Shown in pieces: positions 37,784 to 51,211 of a stretch of DNA of 64,000 nucleotides (the stretch's first letter is position 1; each line of letters opens with the position of its first letter). The notes under the pieces were generated by a model, which had not been told where the DNA came from, did not search any database, and was given only the letters and a program-made list of their open reading frames with translations. Source of the stretch: Callaeas wilsoni (Eukaryota > Chordata > Aves > Passeriformes > Callaeidae); the NCBI GenBank assembly GCA_013398955.1, contig VWPU01004196.1:124001-188000 (forward strand), given 5' to 3'. The translations under genes were made by a program, and so were the position numbers.

Positions 37784-40700
37784 TAATCACACTAAAATTG
37801 GTGATTAGAAAGGTTATGGAGAGGCTTAATGATTGCAAGATTAGGTTATTTCATTAATACTTCAGAGATTGTAATGTTGTTTTTTTTTTTTTTGCATGGG
37901 AAGCAGTAGTATATTTTTTCTTTTAAAGGATGTCATCAGCTTGAGAATCTTACTTCATCCTGCAGAGAGTTGTACAAAAGGCTGTGCTGAAGATAAAGAG
38001 GGGTTTTTAAAATAGATTTTAACTACACATTTGGATAGTAACTTGGAAATTGCATATTCAGTGCTCACTCCAGTGGTCATTTATCCGAAAACTATGTGGC
38101 AATTCAGCACTTTATGGGGTAATCCTGCGTAGAAAAGTCACAGTGGATGATGCAAGGAATAAGTTCCAACAAGTCCCATGAACTTCACACTTCTTTTCTG
38201 GCCTTTAAGAGCAAAACCTGTGTAAACAATGAATATGATGGTTGCTTGCCATCATCACTGCATCTGTTCCATTTCTGTGGAAGTGACCTTAAAGCTGTAA
38301 TACTTCAATTAGCAACATAATACCTGCAATACCTATATTGTATGTAGGTATACTGAAAGAGCGACATTTGGAAGGTCAAATGTAGCCAAGTGGAAGTATT
38401 GCTGCGAGCCCAACCTTTTGCTGCTGCCAGGCTTGGTTCCTGCACTGAGCTTTCCACATCTGGATCAAAGAAACCAAGCATGAATATTTTTCCCCTTAGA
38501 GCAACGTCATGCCAGATCTTTGACACAAAGCCAGAATGGTGTGTGTATTCAGAAGTTCATAATGGCTACAATCCTCAGACACCGTAAATGGGCCCCTAAT
38601 CTCACCTAACTTGCAGGTATTTTTACATTGCAAACACACCTGAACCAGTCATCTAGGTCCTCATTTTAGCCATGGGGGGAAAAAAAAGGGCATTGCTGTT
38701 GCACCATTTTTTTGGAATTAAATGAATTATGAGCTTTTAGTTCTCTCATGCTGGAAGACCCCAAAGGGAATTTCTTTATAGCCGTCTGAGGCCATGTGGG
38801 ATTGGCTGAAGCCAGAGAGCCACATGTAGACCCAGTCTCATCACTTTGACCCTGTCTAAGTCCGGACATCTGACAAAAGAACTTGAGTTTAGACTACCAT
38901 TCTTCAGAAGCCGTCAAAGACTGATATCTTCCAAGATCAAGACAGTATGCTGGACACATGTATTCCTAGTAATTACTCCCAATCACCCCCTAACCTTCTG
39001 CTGAGATTTGTAGACCAAAGCCATACAGTGGCCTCCCATCATGAAAAATATGGTGCTGTTACTGCTGCCATACCTTCTGCGGTGTTTTCCTTCACCGAGC
39101 CCTGAGCCACCGAGCTGCATCTGCTGTCACAAGCTGCCCAGCTTTCTGCACCTCCCACAGCTGCCTTCGGGTTCTGGGCATCTCACCAGGGGCTCACCCG
39201 ACTCATCCAGCAGGAGGTAAAGGCAGCGGAGCACTCCATCTCAGCACACAACTCAAGATCGCGTTTCCTGGGTAATTGCTATTGTTTTATCCATTTGGTA
39301 ACTAATTTTCATTGTGTATGCCAAGTTTCAGAGGCCAGTTAAACATTTGGCAACACTAAACAATCAGCAGATTTTCATTTACGTAGCAGTAGTCTTTTGG
39401 CAATCACATCGACTTACAGAAGAACACTTCTTTGAGGTTTATTGATACTACATATATTTCAGACATTTCTTAAAATAAATACTGATCCATTGCTAGAGAG
39501 ATCATTAACAAGAATATTCAGTCATTGCTTCTCAGTATCTATTTCCTGCACCCGCAAAGTCTCCATTAATCTGCCACCAGTACTAACACCTATTTTATTT
39601 CATTATGCCGGTCCTAGAATTAAATAAATAAATAAGAGGTAGAAATGTCAAATAAGGCCTTGGAAGGCATTAATTTTTGTGGTATCTTTTCCCATACTAT
39701 GGGGAGATAGGGATTGTTGTTCAGTCACTGTTTCAGAATCAGCTCACATTTTGGTCTCTTCTAAGAATAATAGAGAAATCTATTTTGATTTCAACATCTG
39801 CTAGGCCAATGAATAGGAGATTTTCCATAGCTGAGATATTAAAAAAATGCAAAAGTTTATATGTTAAATTCTGCTTGTCACTCAGTTTACAGTTAGTAGA
39901 ATTGATAGGTTAAAAATCCTGATTCCTCCGTGGAAAATTCTCACCAAATAAAGCATAAAAGGGAGGAAAGAATGAAATGCTGTTTTGTAAATATCCTTCT
40001 CTGTTTCTCTTGTAATTTGCTACCTGGAATCTAATTTAAAATATGTAAATACAGTAAAATGTAACTTTAATCATAATTATCAGTCACCAGGTCTGGACTG
40101 CATAGCACACACAGCCTGACAAAGACCATTTTAAAGACAAAGTATCTAGCACTTCTCTAACAGGGCTAATCCTTCATATTGGCGAAGGTGGAGGGGACTT
40201 ATTATTTTGATGAGCAGCATTTTTTATCAAGAGCAGTTCACAATGGAGGGCAAGACAGGCTTTCTTGCCTTCCCTGCATTTTTCTTCATTTCCTTTGTTT
40301 TCTTTAAAATTAAACTCTAGTAAACTTAATTTTTAAATGAAAAAAACCCCATTTGTCTAAAGAAAAATCTAAGTATAATTCAAAAGCTTTGAACTGAACT
40401 GTCATTTCTTTTTGAAAGAAAACAATGTAATGAATTTTACACAGATGTTTCAATTAACTTGAATAGATACTTCTTAAAGGGAAAACATCCCTTCCACATT
40501 CTACTGTTAGAAACAGGCTTTGCTGTCACTAAAAGGTATTTGCTGTTCTTGGTACAAAAAGGATCTCTGTCCTGATCCTTGCTGCTGTCCGTGGCAAGAA
40601 GCTACAGAGGTGAGCCTTCTCCACTCCTAAATACAAGGTCGTTGATGAGGGTGTCTGTCAGATCATATCCTTTTCTTTTTCATTCATTAGTGTTCAACCT

Positions 40701-40819
40701 GGGCACAAAATCATGTTTTCCCCACTTGTATCCCTTGTACAAGCAGTGGACAGGAGGAGTGGAATGTTTCCAACTAAAGATGTTGCTGCCTACCAGGGTC
40801 AAGTATCTTTTTTCTCCAA

Positions 40820-41235
40820 GTGCAAGAATGGGAAGGTGACCATGGGGGAAATTGCCCAGTACACTTAGCAGGTGGTAGGTTAAAGGCAGCAGAAGAAATT
40901 ACTGTTTCACACATCAGAGAATCGTTATGGAATGTATTGCCATTGGATATTGGAGAGGCAGGAAGAGAAAAAATAATTCAAAGGGAGATTAAAACAAGTT
41001 CACTGGCAGCCTATACAGCTGTCATATGCTAAAGCGTAGGGACAATATCCGGCTCAAGAAGCCTCCACATTCCTGGTTTCCTGGCAAACCACTGAAAAGT
41101 ATCTCTCTGTAACTGCCTCACTCTGCTTCTCTTTCTCTAAACATCTGCTGCAGGCCACTGTCAGACAAGGCGTGTTGGGCTGGCTGGACTTTGGCTGTGA
41201 CCCACTGTAGCAGTTCTCGTGGCATTCGCTAAGGG
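40820..41235 (+). mobile_element. Ancient CR1 LINE 3' end
   Basis: The sequence follows an old CR1 subfamily 3' region in order: 'attgcccagtac', 'cagcaggtggtaggttaaa', 'tttcacacatcagagaatcg', 'tggaatgtattgcca', 'attcaaagggagatta', 'aatatccggctcaagaagcc', 'ctctaaacatctgctgcagg', 'ccactgtcag', 'gggctggctgga' and 'tgacccactgtagcagttct', close to the element's 3' end. Divergence is clearly higher than in the copy at 59051, which fits insertion early in sauropsid or avian history. The start is approximate. Short open frames overlapping it are remnants or chance. Confidence 0.85.
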
Positions 41236-42964
41236 GACGAGGCTATCGCATCCCTCACACCAGCCACGGAAGCTGACAAGATGCAGAAAGGAGTGCAAAC
41301 GGCGCCCTAATTAATAGTGATGCAAGAGCAGCTCTGCAGGCACTCTGCCTCCCCAAGACGTGACAGCTCCCAGGACCGGCACAGGAGCGATAGGGGCTCT
41401 GCACTATCCCTAGAGCATAGCTTGTTGCTTGATGCCGTAGTTTAGTACTAAGTATGCAAGTGCATTTTCAACATAGCTGGTGGCAGAAATTGCACTTCTA
41501 AGCTGTCTGGTGGATTTATATGCTTAAAGGATTATGAATTACTGCAAACCAGTACCATTTGCAATGTTTTGCTTTCTATCCTACAGATTCAATTACTTGA
41601 GGGCATATTTGATTGTATATGTAGTTAGAATAGGGGTTTGCTCTGGTTATTTTACATTTTCATTACAGTAAGTTAATACAGAGGCATACCTCAATCTGAA
41701 GACTCATGCTAAACTTCACAGTATTACTTAACTGAGTGAAGTTAAGTATATGAGTAGGTAAAGAGATAAAGAATTAAGCACAGACCTCAACAAACAGGCA
41801 TCTTCAAGGATGGAACCACGCCACAAATACACAAATCTGGAAGGATATAAACCACACCTAATCCTGCATGAATGGCAGCAATTGTTTGTGCCTGAGCGCT
41901 CACACAAAACCAGATTTGAACAAACAATTTCTGGGATAGGAAGCAGAATCTATTGTACATATTATTGTCCAAGTAAATATGAATAGACTGCCAACTTTGC
42001 TTGAATACGCCACCTGAGCTCATTGGGAGTTCAAAAGATGTGAAATGCATTTGCACAGAGCTGCTCATTCTGGTACTGATCTAGGAGGTGCATGTAGCAC
42101 GTATCTTGCCATGAAGGTATGAATGAGGAACGAGCACACAGTGTGAGCCAGACCGCAGAGATTGAGACCGAGACCGGAGATATGGGAGAATGCACAGAGA
42201 CCTCTGCTCCGCCTGCATTCCAGAGAGACTAACACCTCAGACCTTATCTCAGGGATCAGTTGTCCAGTACCTATACCAACCCTGTGTGAAACTTTATACC
42301 ACAAAATCTCAGAAGGAGGGAATTTTGCTCTTCTCTAGTTTTCATATTAGAACTAGCACAGGACATGCCTGCCCAGGTGGAGTGAGCAGTGCAGTGAACA
42401 GGATGTGCTCCAGTGTGTCCACCATGGGTTAAGAACAAATGCAATGGGCAGGTATGGCCCACACACATTTTCAATCATTTGAACAATTGCATTAATTTTC
42501 ACTAAGGAAAAACCCACCCAAAACCCCACAGAGGAGAAGGAGCTCTTCTAGACTCCCAGTTAGACCTTCATTATGAAGGTTCATAATGAACCTTCAGGGT
42601 TCATTAAGGACCAAGTCTTTCCAAGCTACTATTTACTGCCTTTTGGAAAAAATATTATGTGGCACTAAGTGAGACAATTCTCACACAACAAGCACAAGGG
42701 GATATTTTGTTGAATTGTGAGCAAGCATAGCCATAGAGAAGCATTTTGGTACCTATATCATCCTTCTTTTTGTACTCCCAGGTAAGACCATCAGCACTTC
42801 ATCTGGCTACTCAGATCAGCTCTGCCTCTTTCCTGACCTGCAGAAGTCTCTGCCCAGCAGGTTCTGGTTTTATTTACTTCAGCCTGACAGCTATTCAGAG
42901 TATCTGTCTCTCTTAACCAGCCATTCATGCAGCTCTGTAAACAAGTGCAGCATAAATAAGTAAT
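41236..42964. other. Unique non-coding DNA
   Basis: No gene was recognised. The start (41236-41400) is moderately GC-rich with several CpGs; the rest is AT-rich. It contains the inverted repeat at 42567-42590. Confidence 0.6.
42567..42590. repeat. Perfect 11-bp inverted repeat with 2-base spacer
   Basis: TTCATTATGAA (42567-42577) and TTCATAATGAA (42580-42590) are perfect complements. Flanking GAAGGTTCA/TGAACCTTC elements add a second overlapping near-palindrome, so the site can form a compact cruciform. Confidence 0.75.
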
Positions 42965-43271
42965 GGGTGGTTATAGAGAAGACAGACTTTTTGGAGATGC
43001 ATAGGAATAAGACAAAAGGCAATGGACGCCAGTTGCAGCAAGAGAAATTTCAATTAGATTTAAGAAAAAAAAACCTGCATGGGGAGAGGGGTCAAGCACT
43101 GAGTCGGGTAGCCCAGAAAGGATGTAGAACCTCAGTCCCTGGAGATATTCAAATACCCACTGGACAAGGCCCCAAACAACCTGCTCTATTGTTGGAGACA
43201 GTCCTGCTTAAGTTGGATGTTGGACTAGAGACCTCCAGAGGTTCCCCTCTTCCTAAGTGATTCTGTAATGC
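42965..43271 (+). mobile_element. CR1 LINE 3' end fragment
   Basis: It matches the avian CR1 3' UTR order: 'aggaataagacaaaaggcaatgg', 'aaatttcaattagattta', a degraded purine-rich segment, 'agcccagaaaggatgtag', 'cctggagatattcaaata', 'actggacaaggcccc', 'aacaacctgctct', 'ttggatgttggactagagac', 'cctccagaggttcccct' and 'tgattctgtaatg'. It is 5' truncated, in plus orientation, and moderately diverged. A 97-codon frame across it is non-coding 3' UTR. Confidence 0.85.
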
Positions 43272-43933
43272 CGGTAAATCTCCATCAAATAAATGCATTT
43301 TTGTAACTAATTATCCAAGGAGACAGTCTGTTACTAAAAGGGGGAAAAAAAATTAAAGGAACAAGTGGATGTCCTTTAAAGAGTACAGAAAAGGCCATAC
43401 AATTAGAGTGAACACCATTTTTAATGAGGAGGATGAATCATATTAACACACAGCTGCAATTACAAAGCATAATAGTGTTCTTCTGGGGGCCCAAGGCAAG
43501 GCTGTGCTTGTAGTTATTTAGCCATGGAGGTATAATATGGGTGCATGGAAACTGCACTATACATGCAGCAAGAGTTTTGATTACTTTTGTGAAAGTAGCC
43601 ATTCTTTTGCATACGCCCCCACTCCCAACCTAATATCCATTTGCTGCAGACTGTAGCCTCATGCTTTTCATCATTGAATTAGCCAAAAGTTTGGCCGTTA
43701 GTTAGAGAAAGCACTTTAAACACAGTCTGTCCAGATAATTCATACTTGAAGAATGTAAAACCGGATAAAATAGCAAGGAACCAGACTGTAAGTTCAGGTG
43801 TAATTTTCCTTCACTGGTTATGTTTCAGACAGAGCTTGGTCACTGACTCCATATCCATTGTGTCTGATCAAAACTGGTTTAGATCATCTCAAGGAACTAC
43901 AGTGACTAACCTCCCTCTCATGATCCTGCAGTG

Positions 43934-43949
43934 CTACTACTACTACTAC
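43934..43949. repeat. CTA trinucleotide run
   Basis: Five CTA units in succession; low-complexity sequence. Confidence 0.85.
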
Positions 43950-45548
43950 AGTTTTTACTTTTCCTCCCTCCTCCCCTACCTGACACATCTCTATTTTTTA
44001 CCTAAAAGGTTTCAGCGCAGAGTGACAAGCACTGGTGCAAACCATTCCAGCCCAGGGAAGGAGCAGGGAAGGTTACAACCCCTGCACAGTGTCTGCTCTC
44101 CATAGCAAAATCAGTAATGTGGAGGGGAATAAAGGAGAGATTTCCCATTACCTAAAGTGGAATTTCTAGTTTGCTAAGATCAGTCCCTGCTGATTAGATA
44201 TAAAATGTAGATACTGAAAGACACTACTTCCTAGTTCCAAAAACGGCAGGAGCTCTCAAGATGTAGAGAGAGCGCCACAAAAAGCAAGAAGAAAAATCAA
44301 GGGTTTGTGCACAACTTACTTGCTAAATCTACAGCAACTGGGAACACTGCCAGACCAAACTGCTCCAATGAAGAGAGGCATTTGCCACAACAAACATTCC
44401 ACTCCACATCCTGGATCACACAGTTTTAAAAAGACATATTTGAGCAGCAAATAAAATGCAATGACGATATCAAATTTAACATCAGAGAGGAATCTTTTAG
44501 TATCTGCCAGTCCTTTGAGTGTCAAGCAGAGGGGGAAAAAATCAGGGAAGCTAAGACTCTGCTTTTTGCTTTCCACTGTTTATGATGAAATGACTTATTC
44601 AGAGGACAGATACTGTGAATATGTGAGCTGTGCTATGACCAGCTGGCCTATTTTGGATTTCAGCCTCAATACACAGATGGAAAGTATGTTTCTAGATTGC
44701 ATGATTTCTTTCTAAAATCTGCCTTTTTTTTTTTTTTTTAATCAGCAATTACTGAGATTAAGGAGAAAATGTGGCAGTTCCTTTGAAACTTAAAGGGAGT
44801 TCAAAGATCATTCAAACACCATTTTCTGAATGTTTTTCTAGAGACCTGCACATCTTTTTGTAATCCCGCTGCTGAAATCTCAAACAGGTGACAGAAATTA
44901 TATGTTGTTTCACAGCTTGCCCTATGGAAAAGGCATGAAAAAAGTCAAACGATTTGACAGAGAAATATGAAAGCTACCATGTGTATTTCCTGTCTCTGTC
45001 AACATGAGCTGCATTCAGTTTGGGCAGGAGTCTTTCATTATCAACACCTCAAGGAATATAAGGAACTGGAGAAAATAGGAAGTAGGACCGTTCTAGGTGC
45101 CTTGCAGCAGTGCTGGAGTCAAGTTGTCAAAAACAATCTCTCTTCCTTTGCAAGATCAATTTGCATACAAACTGCAGAGGCTGAATCAGTCCTCTCTCCT
45201 TGCTTGGAATGCTGCAAGGCAACATTTCTGGATTAACTTCCATTAATCATTCCTAGATCTCAGCTTTTTTCTTTCTTTTAAATCCACACACAAAACCTCA
45301 CAAACTCACTCAGACCGATGTATTGTTTCAGGTTACAATTGCTATATCAATGCCTTATTTAGGACCAGTATATTTTACTTTGGTGTTTATAGGGATATAT
45401 TATTAAGTAGATCTAGTCCTTCCAAAATGTAGTGCCCACACACAACTAAACCAGGATCCTATATGTGATGGGAAAAGGAATGGTTTCAGGCATACCTATA
45501 CAGCCAGCTGACTTCTACTCCCCCTCCATCAACAGATGAAAACTCTGA

Positions 45549-45594
45549 AGCTTCTTAAAACCAAGAAGCACAGCTTCCTAAAACCAAAGCACTT
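45549..45594. repeat. 23-bp imperfect tandem duplication
   Basis: Units beginning AGCTTC start at 45549 and 45572 and share the TTCxTAAAACCAA core. The first unit also folds on itself through GCTTCTT/AAGAAGC arms. Confidence 0.75.
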
Positions 45595-48000
45595 GGAGCC
45601 TTCTGCAAATCCCAAAGGTGACAATTGTCCCATAATCTGCATGTAGAAGAATCAGAAGCTCAAGATTTTATGTTTTCCCTGCTTAGGGAAGTCAAAGAGT
45701 CAGCTCAGGCCTCAGCAAATGAAGACTAGGTCTGGTTATAAATAATTACTTCTGGAACTGTCCTCTACTTAGATTCAATCCAGGCTTTGTTACAGTGATC
45801 AGGTAATAGTTGTTAGAGCAGGATTTTATTCCAAAACCTGAATGTGTACTAAAGGCAGTCACTTGCTGGTGAAACAAGCACATAAATAACGTGAGTTTAT
45901 TTTAGAGGGAGAAAAAAACCCAGCAACTCCTGGCCTTCCCCTGTTCTCTCCCTCCCCACACACAAAGCACTTTAAAGCCATAGTATTTTTATTCACCCAT
46001 AAACAAATCAGTGGTTTAGATCTCTTCGTGTACTGACAGGAAATGGTCTTCTGTGACCTGGAAAACTCAGCAAGTTTCTGAACAGAAACATCCATATTTC
46101 TGGATTGATTTCTTTACTTATTCTTTAAGAGAAACTTAGAAAGGTATTTTTGCTGAAGACCTTGGCACACTCTTCAAGAAAAAAACCCCACATTGTAAAA
46201 ATCTTATTTTTGGGAACCACAAAATCATCTCTATTTAGCTTCATAATAAGCCATTTTCTCTTTCTTTACAGATTGCCTGTAAGACAAAGAAACCTAGTGC
46301 AAGTAAACCTGTGCTGGAATGTTTTGCTATGCATTATGTTCATGTATCTTCACTGATCTATTACTGAGCAAGGGTGGCAAGTGACCTAGAGAAAACAACA
46401 AAAAAACCCCACGGTGCCATATGATAGAAAATATCTTCTTTGTATGCTCCACAATAAAGTGTTGCAATATTCCGAAAATGGCAGCTGCCCCTTTGGACAG
46501 CTCTCTAAAGAGAGGAAGACAGTATAGCCATAGCCACAAAAAACAAATATATTTGATTAAGTCACGTACCAAAGAATACCTTTCCTGTTCAATCAGATTC
46601 AACTCTGTTGAAATAATATGACAGAATCTTTGCCTCATGTAGATGCAAATAGGCAGTGTTCCAGATATCTCCACTGAGAATATCGTTTTAAAACTAGGCA
46701 AACGAACAAAAAGAAAAGCCTCTTGAATAGTTTCAATTTTCTAGAATTTGCCAAGGCTGCTTACTGCTAGGCTACTCTCCCTGCAGCACTGTTTTGTTGG
46801 ACAAAGAGCCCAAGCCCCCTAGATTCTTCAAGCCTTCTGCCTTGTAAGCATCATGCCCTTAGAATGGGCAACAATACACAATTATTTGAAACGTCAGAAC
46901 AAAACAAAACAATTGACATCTAGAGTATCAGGTGTCAACTTCTCATAGCAAGCCATTTGTAACTAACCCTTACAAGAAAAAGGTCAGAGAAAAATTATCT
47001 TTTAAAGCATACAATGTGAGGAATTTTTCTTTAATTCACTGAGCTTTGTAATTCAGATTTTCTTTAATTCATTTCAGAAGAGTTAAGAGAGCCCTACTAT
47101 GAAGAGGAACAGTTTCTCAAAAGAGTAATTCTTCTGTCAAATTCTTTCCCCCACACCATCTTATAGGCATATCTGTTCATTTTTATACTTACAATTATTT
47201 TTAAGCTTCTCAGCAAAACATTTAAAAGTGTTAGAGATATAATACTCTAATGCTTTTTCCTAAAGTTACTCCAATAACTCTAATATTTTGAGGAGTATTA
47301 GAGGTCAAGGTAGACTTAGATGAGTTATATTTTCCTTATGCATCTTCAGCATAGTTGCCTCTAAGTTTTGAGTCAACAAAAAGCAAGAGAGCCCATTAAT
47401 GGGTGGGCTCTATTTCTGAGTCCCTGTTGGTCAGGTACATACAGGAGCACTCCAGTGTGTAAGGAAAATTAATAGATTTAGATTCTCCTTGTTTCCAATA
47501 CCTCTATCAGTAAGTATTTGTGGTATTTCCCTTCATAGGACTCAAGTACCAAGGAAGGATTGGAGTCAGTGTGTAATATTCATCCCAGGTCTTAAACTTC
47601 CCATAGACTTATACGTAAGGTTAAATAGACGGAAAAAAAAAGAGAAAAGGGACAAAGAAATTAAGTCAAGAGCGCAAGACATACTTGCTGATGAAAGACT
47701 GACGTGTGTTTGCTCTCATCTCTGTATGAAGTGCTCAAGAGTTGTGGTAAGTCACTGGGAAAGTCTTCAATATCAACTCCACCATTTCTCCATCCACGGA
47801 AAATATGACTATTAGTCATATTTTAATCTATTAGTTCTGCTGTCACCATATTGTAAATTAACCTGGAACTGATATGAATAGAGGTTTCTTTTTGTGGTTT
47901 TTTTTTTTTTTTTCCTGTGAAATAAATTTTAAAATATTTTAAAATACTCACTTTCCAGGTAGCTCTTTCATTTATGGCAATTCGAACACGACATAAACCT

Positions 48001-48350
48001 GACAACCGGCGCTTGCACAATGCTAGAGTCTCAGAGCCCGGTAGGCTGGAAGGCCGCCCAGACTGCTGTGCGTAGGGCACAGAACGCAGGATACACGCCA
48101 GATCGTGCTCCCAAGGGCTCCCTCGCTGACCCCCGCACCCGCATCTCTCCAGTCTGAGGCAGATGTGCTCTCACGGGGCCGGTTCCCCTTCCGTGCGGGG
48201 ATACTCCAGGCCGGGAGCCGCCCGTCCCGCGCCCGCCGGCTGCCTGTCGGAAGGTGGCACCATGGAGATACGGATGTCCCCGGGCGGCCGCGCTCCGCTC
48301 CTCCCGCTCCCGTCCGGTGCCAAAGCAAAACATCACTTACGCGTTCATTT
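48001..48350. promoter_or_regulatory. Orphan CpG island, candidate promoter
   Basis: I count about 33 CpGs in these 350 bases, with GC near 60%, inside sequence that is otherwise AT-rich and almost free of CpG. That density escapes the CpG decay usual in vertebrate non-coding DNA, which implies an unmethylated germline state typical of promoters. Candidate minus-strand splice donors lie within and beside it: CGC/GTAAGT at 48341/48340 and GGAAA/GTGAGTAT at 47952/47951. A minus-strand transcript starting in the island is therefore plausible, but no ATG-initiated frame runs through the second donor, so it could be a 5' UTR exon or a non-coding RNA. On the plus strand an ATG in good Kozak context (GGCACCATGG, 48255-48264) opens only a short frame. 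Function is inferred. Confidence 0.6.
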
Positions 48351-51211
48351 TTCAGCAGGATCATAAAACACTAATCCCGGTTGCTGGTTGGAGGCATTAT
48401 CAGCGTGACGGCGTCTCTCATCACGAAACAAAAGGAAGAAAAATGCTGTCTCTGCCTTTCAGTACTGGGTGGCCAAGCCGAGTGACTTTATACTCCATCG
48501 TGTTGAGAACAAACGTTGAAGAGGTTCATATTCTGTGTAGCAAAAAAAAAAAAAAACAAACCAAAAGCATACAGAAGGTAGAAACCAGGTCAGGTTAGTA
48601 AGAACAACCATAAAAAAATAGTTTAAGTACATACAGTTAAAATTAGAAATGCCTACGTGAGATAGGAGTAATGGCTTGTTATATTTTCTGTAACTATATC
48701 AGTGCAAAGCAGATGATCAGAAAAGTTTCAGTCTCGGTGCTGGAGAATAATTAATGAAATGGGTAAATGAGACTGAGAACAACAGCATGTTTAATTTCTT
48801 GTCTTTTTTTTTTTCTTTACTCTTCACAGCTGCAAGCCAATGGCTAACAGATCAAAGACTAAAACAGGTTACTAGAGCAGGTCTGACAGCATATATTTGG
48901 TAGTTTTCAGATCAGCTATGCCAAAAAACATCCATTGTGGACTACTCTGGGTCAGATATCTGTCACAAAAAGATTTGCTATAATTTTTGAGAGGCCACAG
49001 AAGAGAAGGAATGCCAGAAACTGAAAAATACAAATTTCTCATTTAATTTCTGAAGGGAGAATGTGATGGTGGCAGGGTAGAAATCACAAACTTACCTTTG
49101 CTTCTGTTTTCAGAATAAAAATCTCATTAAAAAAGAAAAAGAAGGAAATGTGGTATCTTAGTGGTTAAGTAGTTAATATTAATTTAGGAGGTAGAACGAT
49201 GAGTTGCGCTAAGAAGAGATCTGCAGTAAATATCTCTTGGACCACTTAGTAGTCAATATTTTTATTAGAGATATGGAAGATGAACTGGAGAGCCTGCAAA
49301 CTTAAAAAACACACAACACATAGCTGGGAATGACTGCAAAAATGGAGAAATGCAGGCTTGGAATACAAACAATCTTGACAAAATGGAGGAATGCCTAGAA
49401 AAAAAGACTGGCTGCAGTTCACTCAGAACAACCACAAATATTTATATTGATTATGAAGACAAAGGGCATAAAAATGGAGGGAGCATACCTGGCTAAGCAG
49501 GGGTTTTGCAGAAATGGATCTAGGTATTACAGGAAATCACAAGTTGAATTATGTGTCAAAAATGTAATGCCGTTCTGAAAATGGCAAGTCATTAAAAGAT
49601 AACTATGAAGAAAAATGAAAATAATTGAACCTTTTGAGAGATGGGGCACATTTGACAATGGTAGAAAATGGATAGCAATGGAGGTCTTCCAATTGAGAAC
49701 GTGTGAACATATTTTATTCTTAAAAGAAAAGTAAAACAAGGGAAATATGTAACAAACCAGACCAAAAAAGGATAAATGCATGATAGCAATTGTTTTCTTA
49801 AGGGAGTTTAACCAATGGCAATTTCATTCTTATGCTGTATATCAGAGGTTAATATCTGAGTAAAGATAGTTAAATTGGCTTTTTATTATTGAATTATAAT
49901 CACTTGAGCAATTATAAAAACAGGTGTTGCTGATTGAAATAAATTATTCCTTCACCTGATCACTATACAGCTGATAAGAACTCAAGATTGCTGCACAAGT
50001 ACTCTTTTACTTGTGTTGAAGCCTTCTTCAACGGCATTTATTAAGCCGAGATGCTCTGGAAAGAAACTCCACTGAAGGACAAGGACAAAGATTAAAATCT
50101 TCTAAGAAAGAGTGTGCAGGCTGTGGTGTCTGCAGATCTTGATTTGATCATTAAGTAGCCTTGATACTTAGTTGACTGTTGAAAAGAGTGTTTTCAATGT
50201 GTCTACAAGAATTTTCTCAGGCTTCTAGACGTATCATTTAGTCTTAAATCTGTCAGTCTATGAAGTTTGCAAGAGTACAGTGTAATAGCATGTTTAATGG
50301 CTCAGCTAAACACAAGTTGAAGTAGTAGATAGTATGTATTTGGTTTAGCCTTAGCAATAAGATGCCTGGAAAAACACCAGGGGGTTCAGCAGAAATATTT
50401 TCCACAAGCAGCTGGAAAATAAGCTTGCTTGCAAACCCAGTGGATATAGCTGCTGCTCTAAAATGAAATACCAGTACATTGTATGAAGCAGCAGGCATTA
50501 TCTGAAATACTTTAATGAGATCAATGTAATTCTATATGGCTTATAATAAGTAAAATGCCTACTCTGAGATGGTTTATCTGCCATATAATGGGTGCTCATT
50601 CTGATTTTCTCTTTGACAGAACATTCCTTGAACTTTTCTCTAAACTGGGGTAATTTAAAATTTTACTGTGGATTCTCAATCATTCTTTCTCATTGGTCAT
50701 TCATCCATCCAACACAAAGTTTCACATACTTGTCTCAGTATTTAAGCAATGTTATACCTCATGCTAGGCATCACTGACTCAGCAGGCTGTGTATTCTGAG
50801 TAAACTAATTTTTATATACTTCTGTGAAAGTCCAGTTTCCTCATTAATGTGGAAATCCTGTGCCTTTGGTGGCATAAGCATGCATGGAAGTCAGCAGTTT
50901 GATTGTGTTGTGAAGCTGAGATAAATACAGTATTTTGAGATACTTAGATTTTTCAGCCTCTAAAATGTAAGTCTAGTTTTCACTCTGGCAAAATCTCCTT
51001 CTTCCTATTCAATCCAATTAGTTTGCAGATGGAACAACTGTCCCAGCTTTATCAAGTACAGAATTCATAATAGGGTTTGTACAAGTTTTTACAGGAAGTC
51101 AAATGCAGAGTTATAGTTTTGGTGCTTTTATTGTGTTGCTTCGTTGTGCCTTTGCTCGCTGTTGTTTGAGCAGCATGACCTGAACATTTGCTCCAACTAA
51201 GGCTGTCATGG

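Larger units (their letters stand above)
32416..40819. other. Unique non-coding DNA with a CpG-enriched patch
   Basis: No gene or dispersed repeat was recognised. A GC-richer interval covers about 33690-34560, with the densest CpGs at 34190-34470 (listed separately). Another small GC-rich patch lies near 39080-39260. Long T and A runs occur near 33570-33590 and 37878-37894. The largest open frame (36598-37083 minus) is described separately. The rest is AT-rich unique sequence. Confidence 0.6.
43272..48000. other. Unique AT-rich non-coding DNA
   Basis: No gene or dispersed repeat was recognised. Local structures are a CTA run at 43934-43949, a long T run near 44727-44743, an imperfect 23-bp tandem at 45549-45594, and a CCCATTAATGGG palindrome inside a GAGCCC/GGGCTC stem at 47389-47410. 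A T run lies near 47898-47915, just left of the CpG island. Confidence 0.6.

Noticed and set aside
48250..48270. Possible RE1/NRSF silencer element around GGCACCATGGAGA
   Set aside because: Only about half of the 21-base consensus positions agree; expected by chance in GC-rich DNA.
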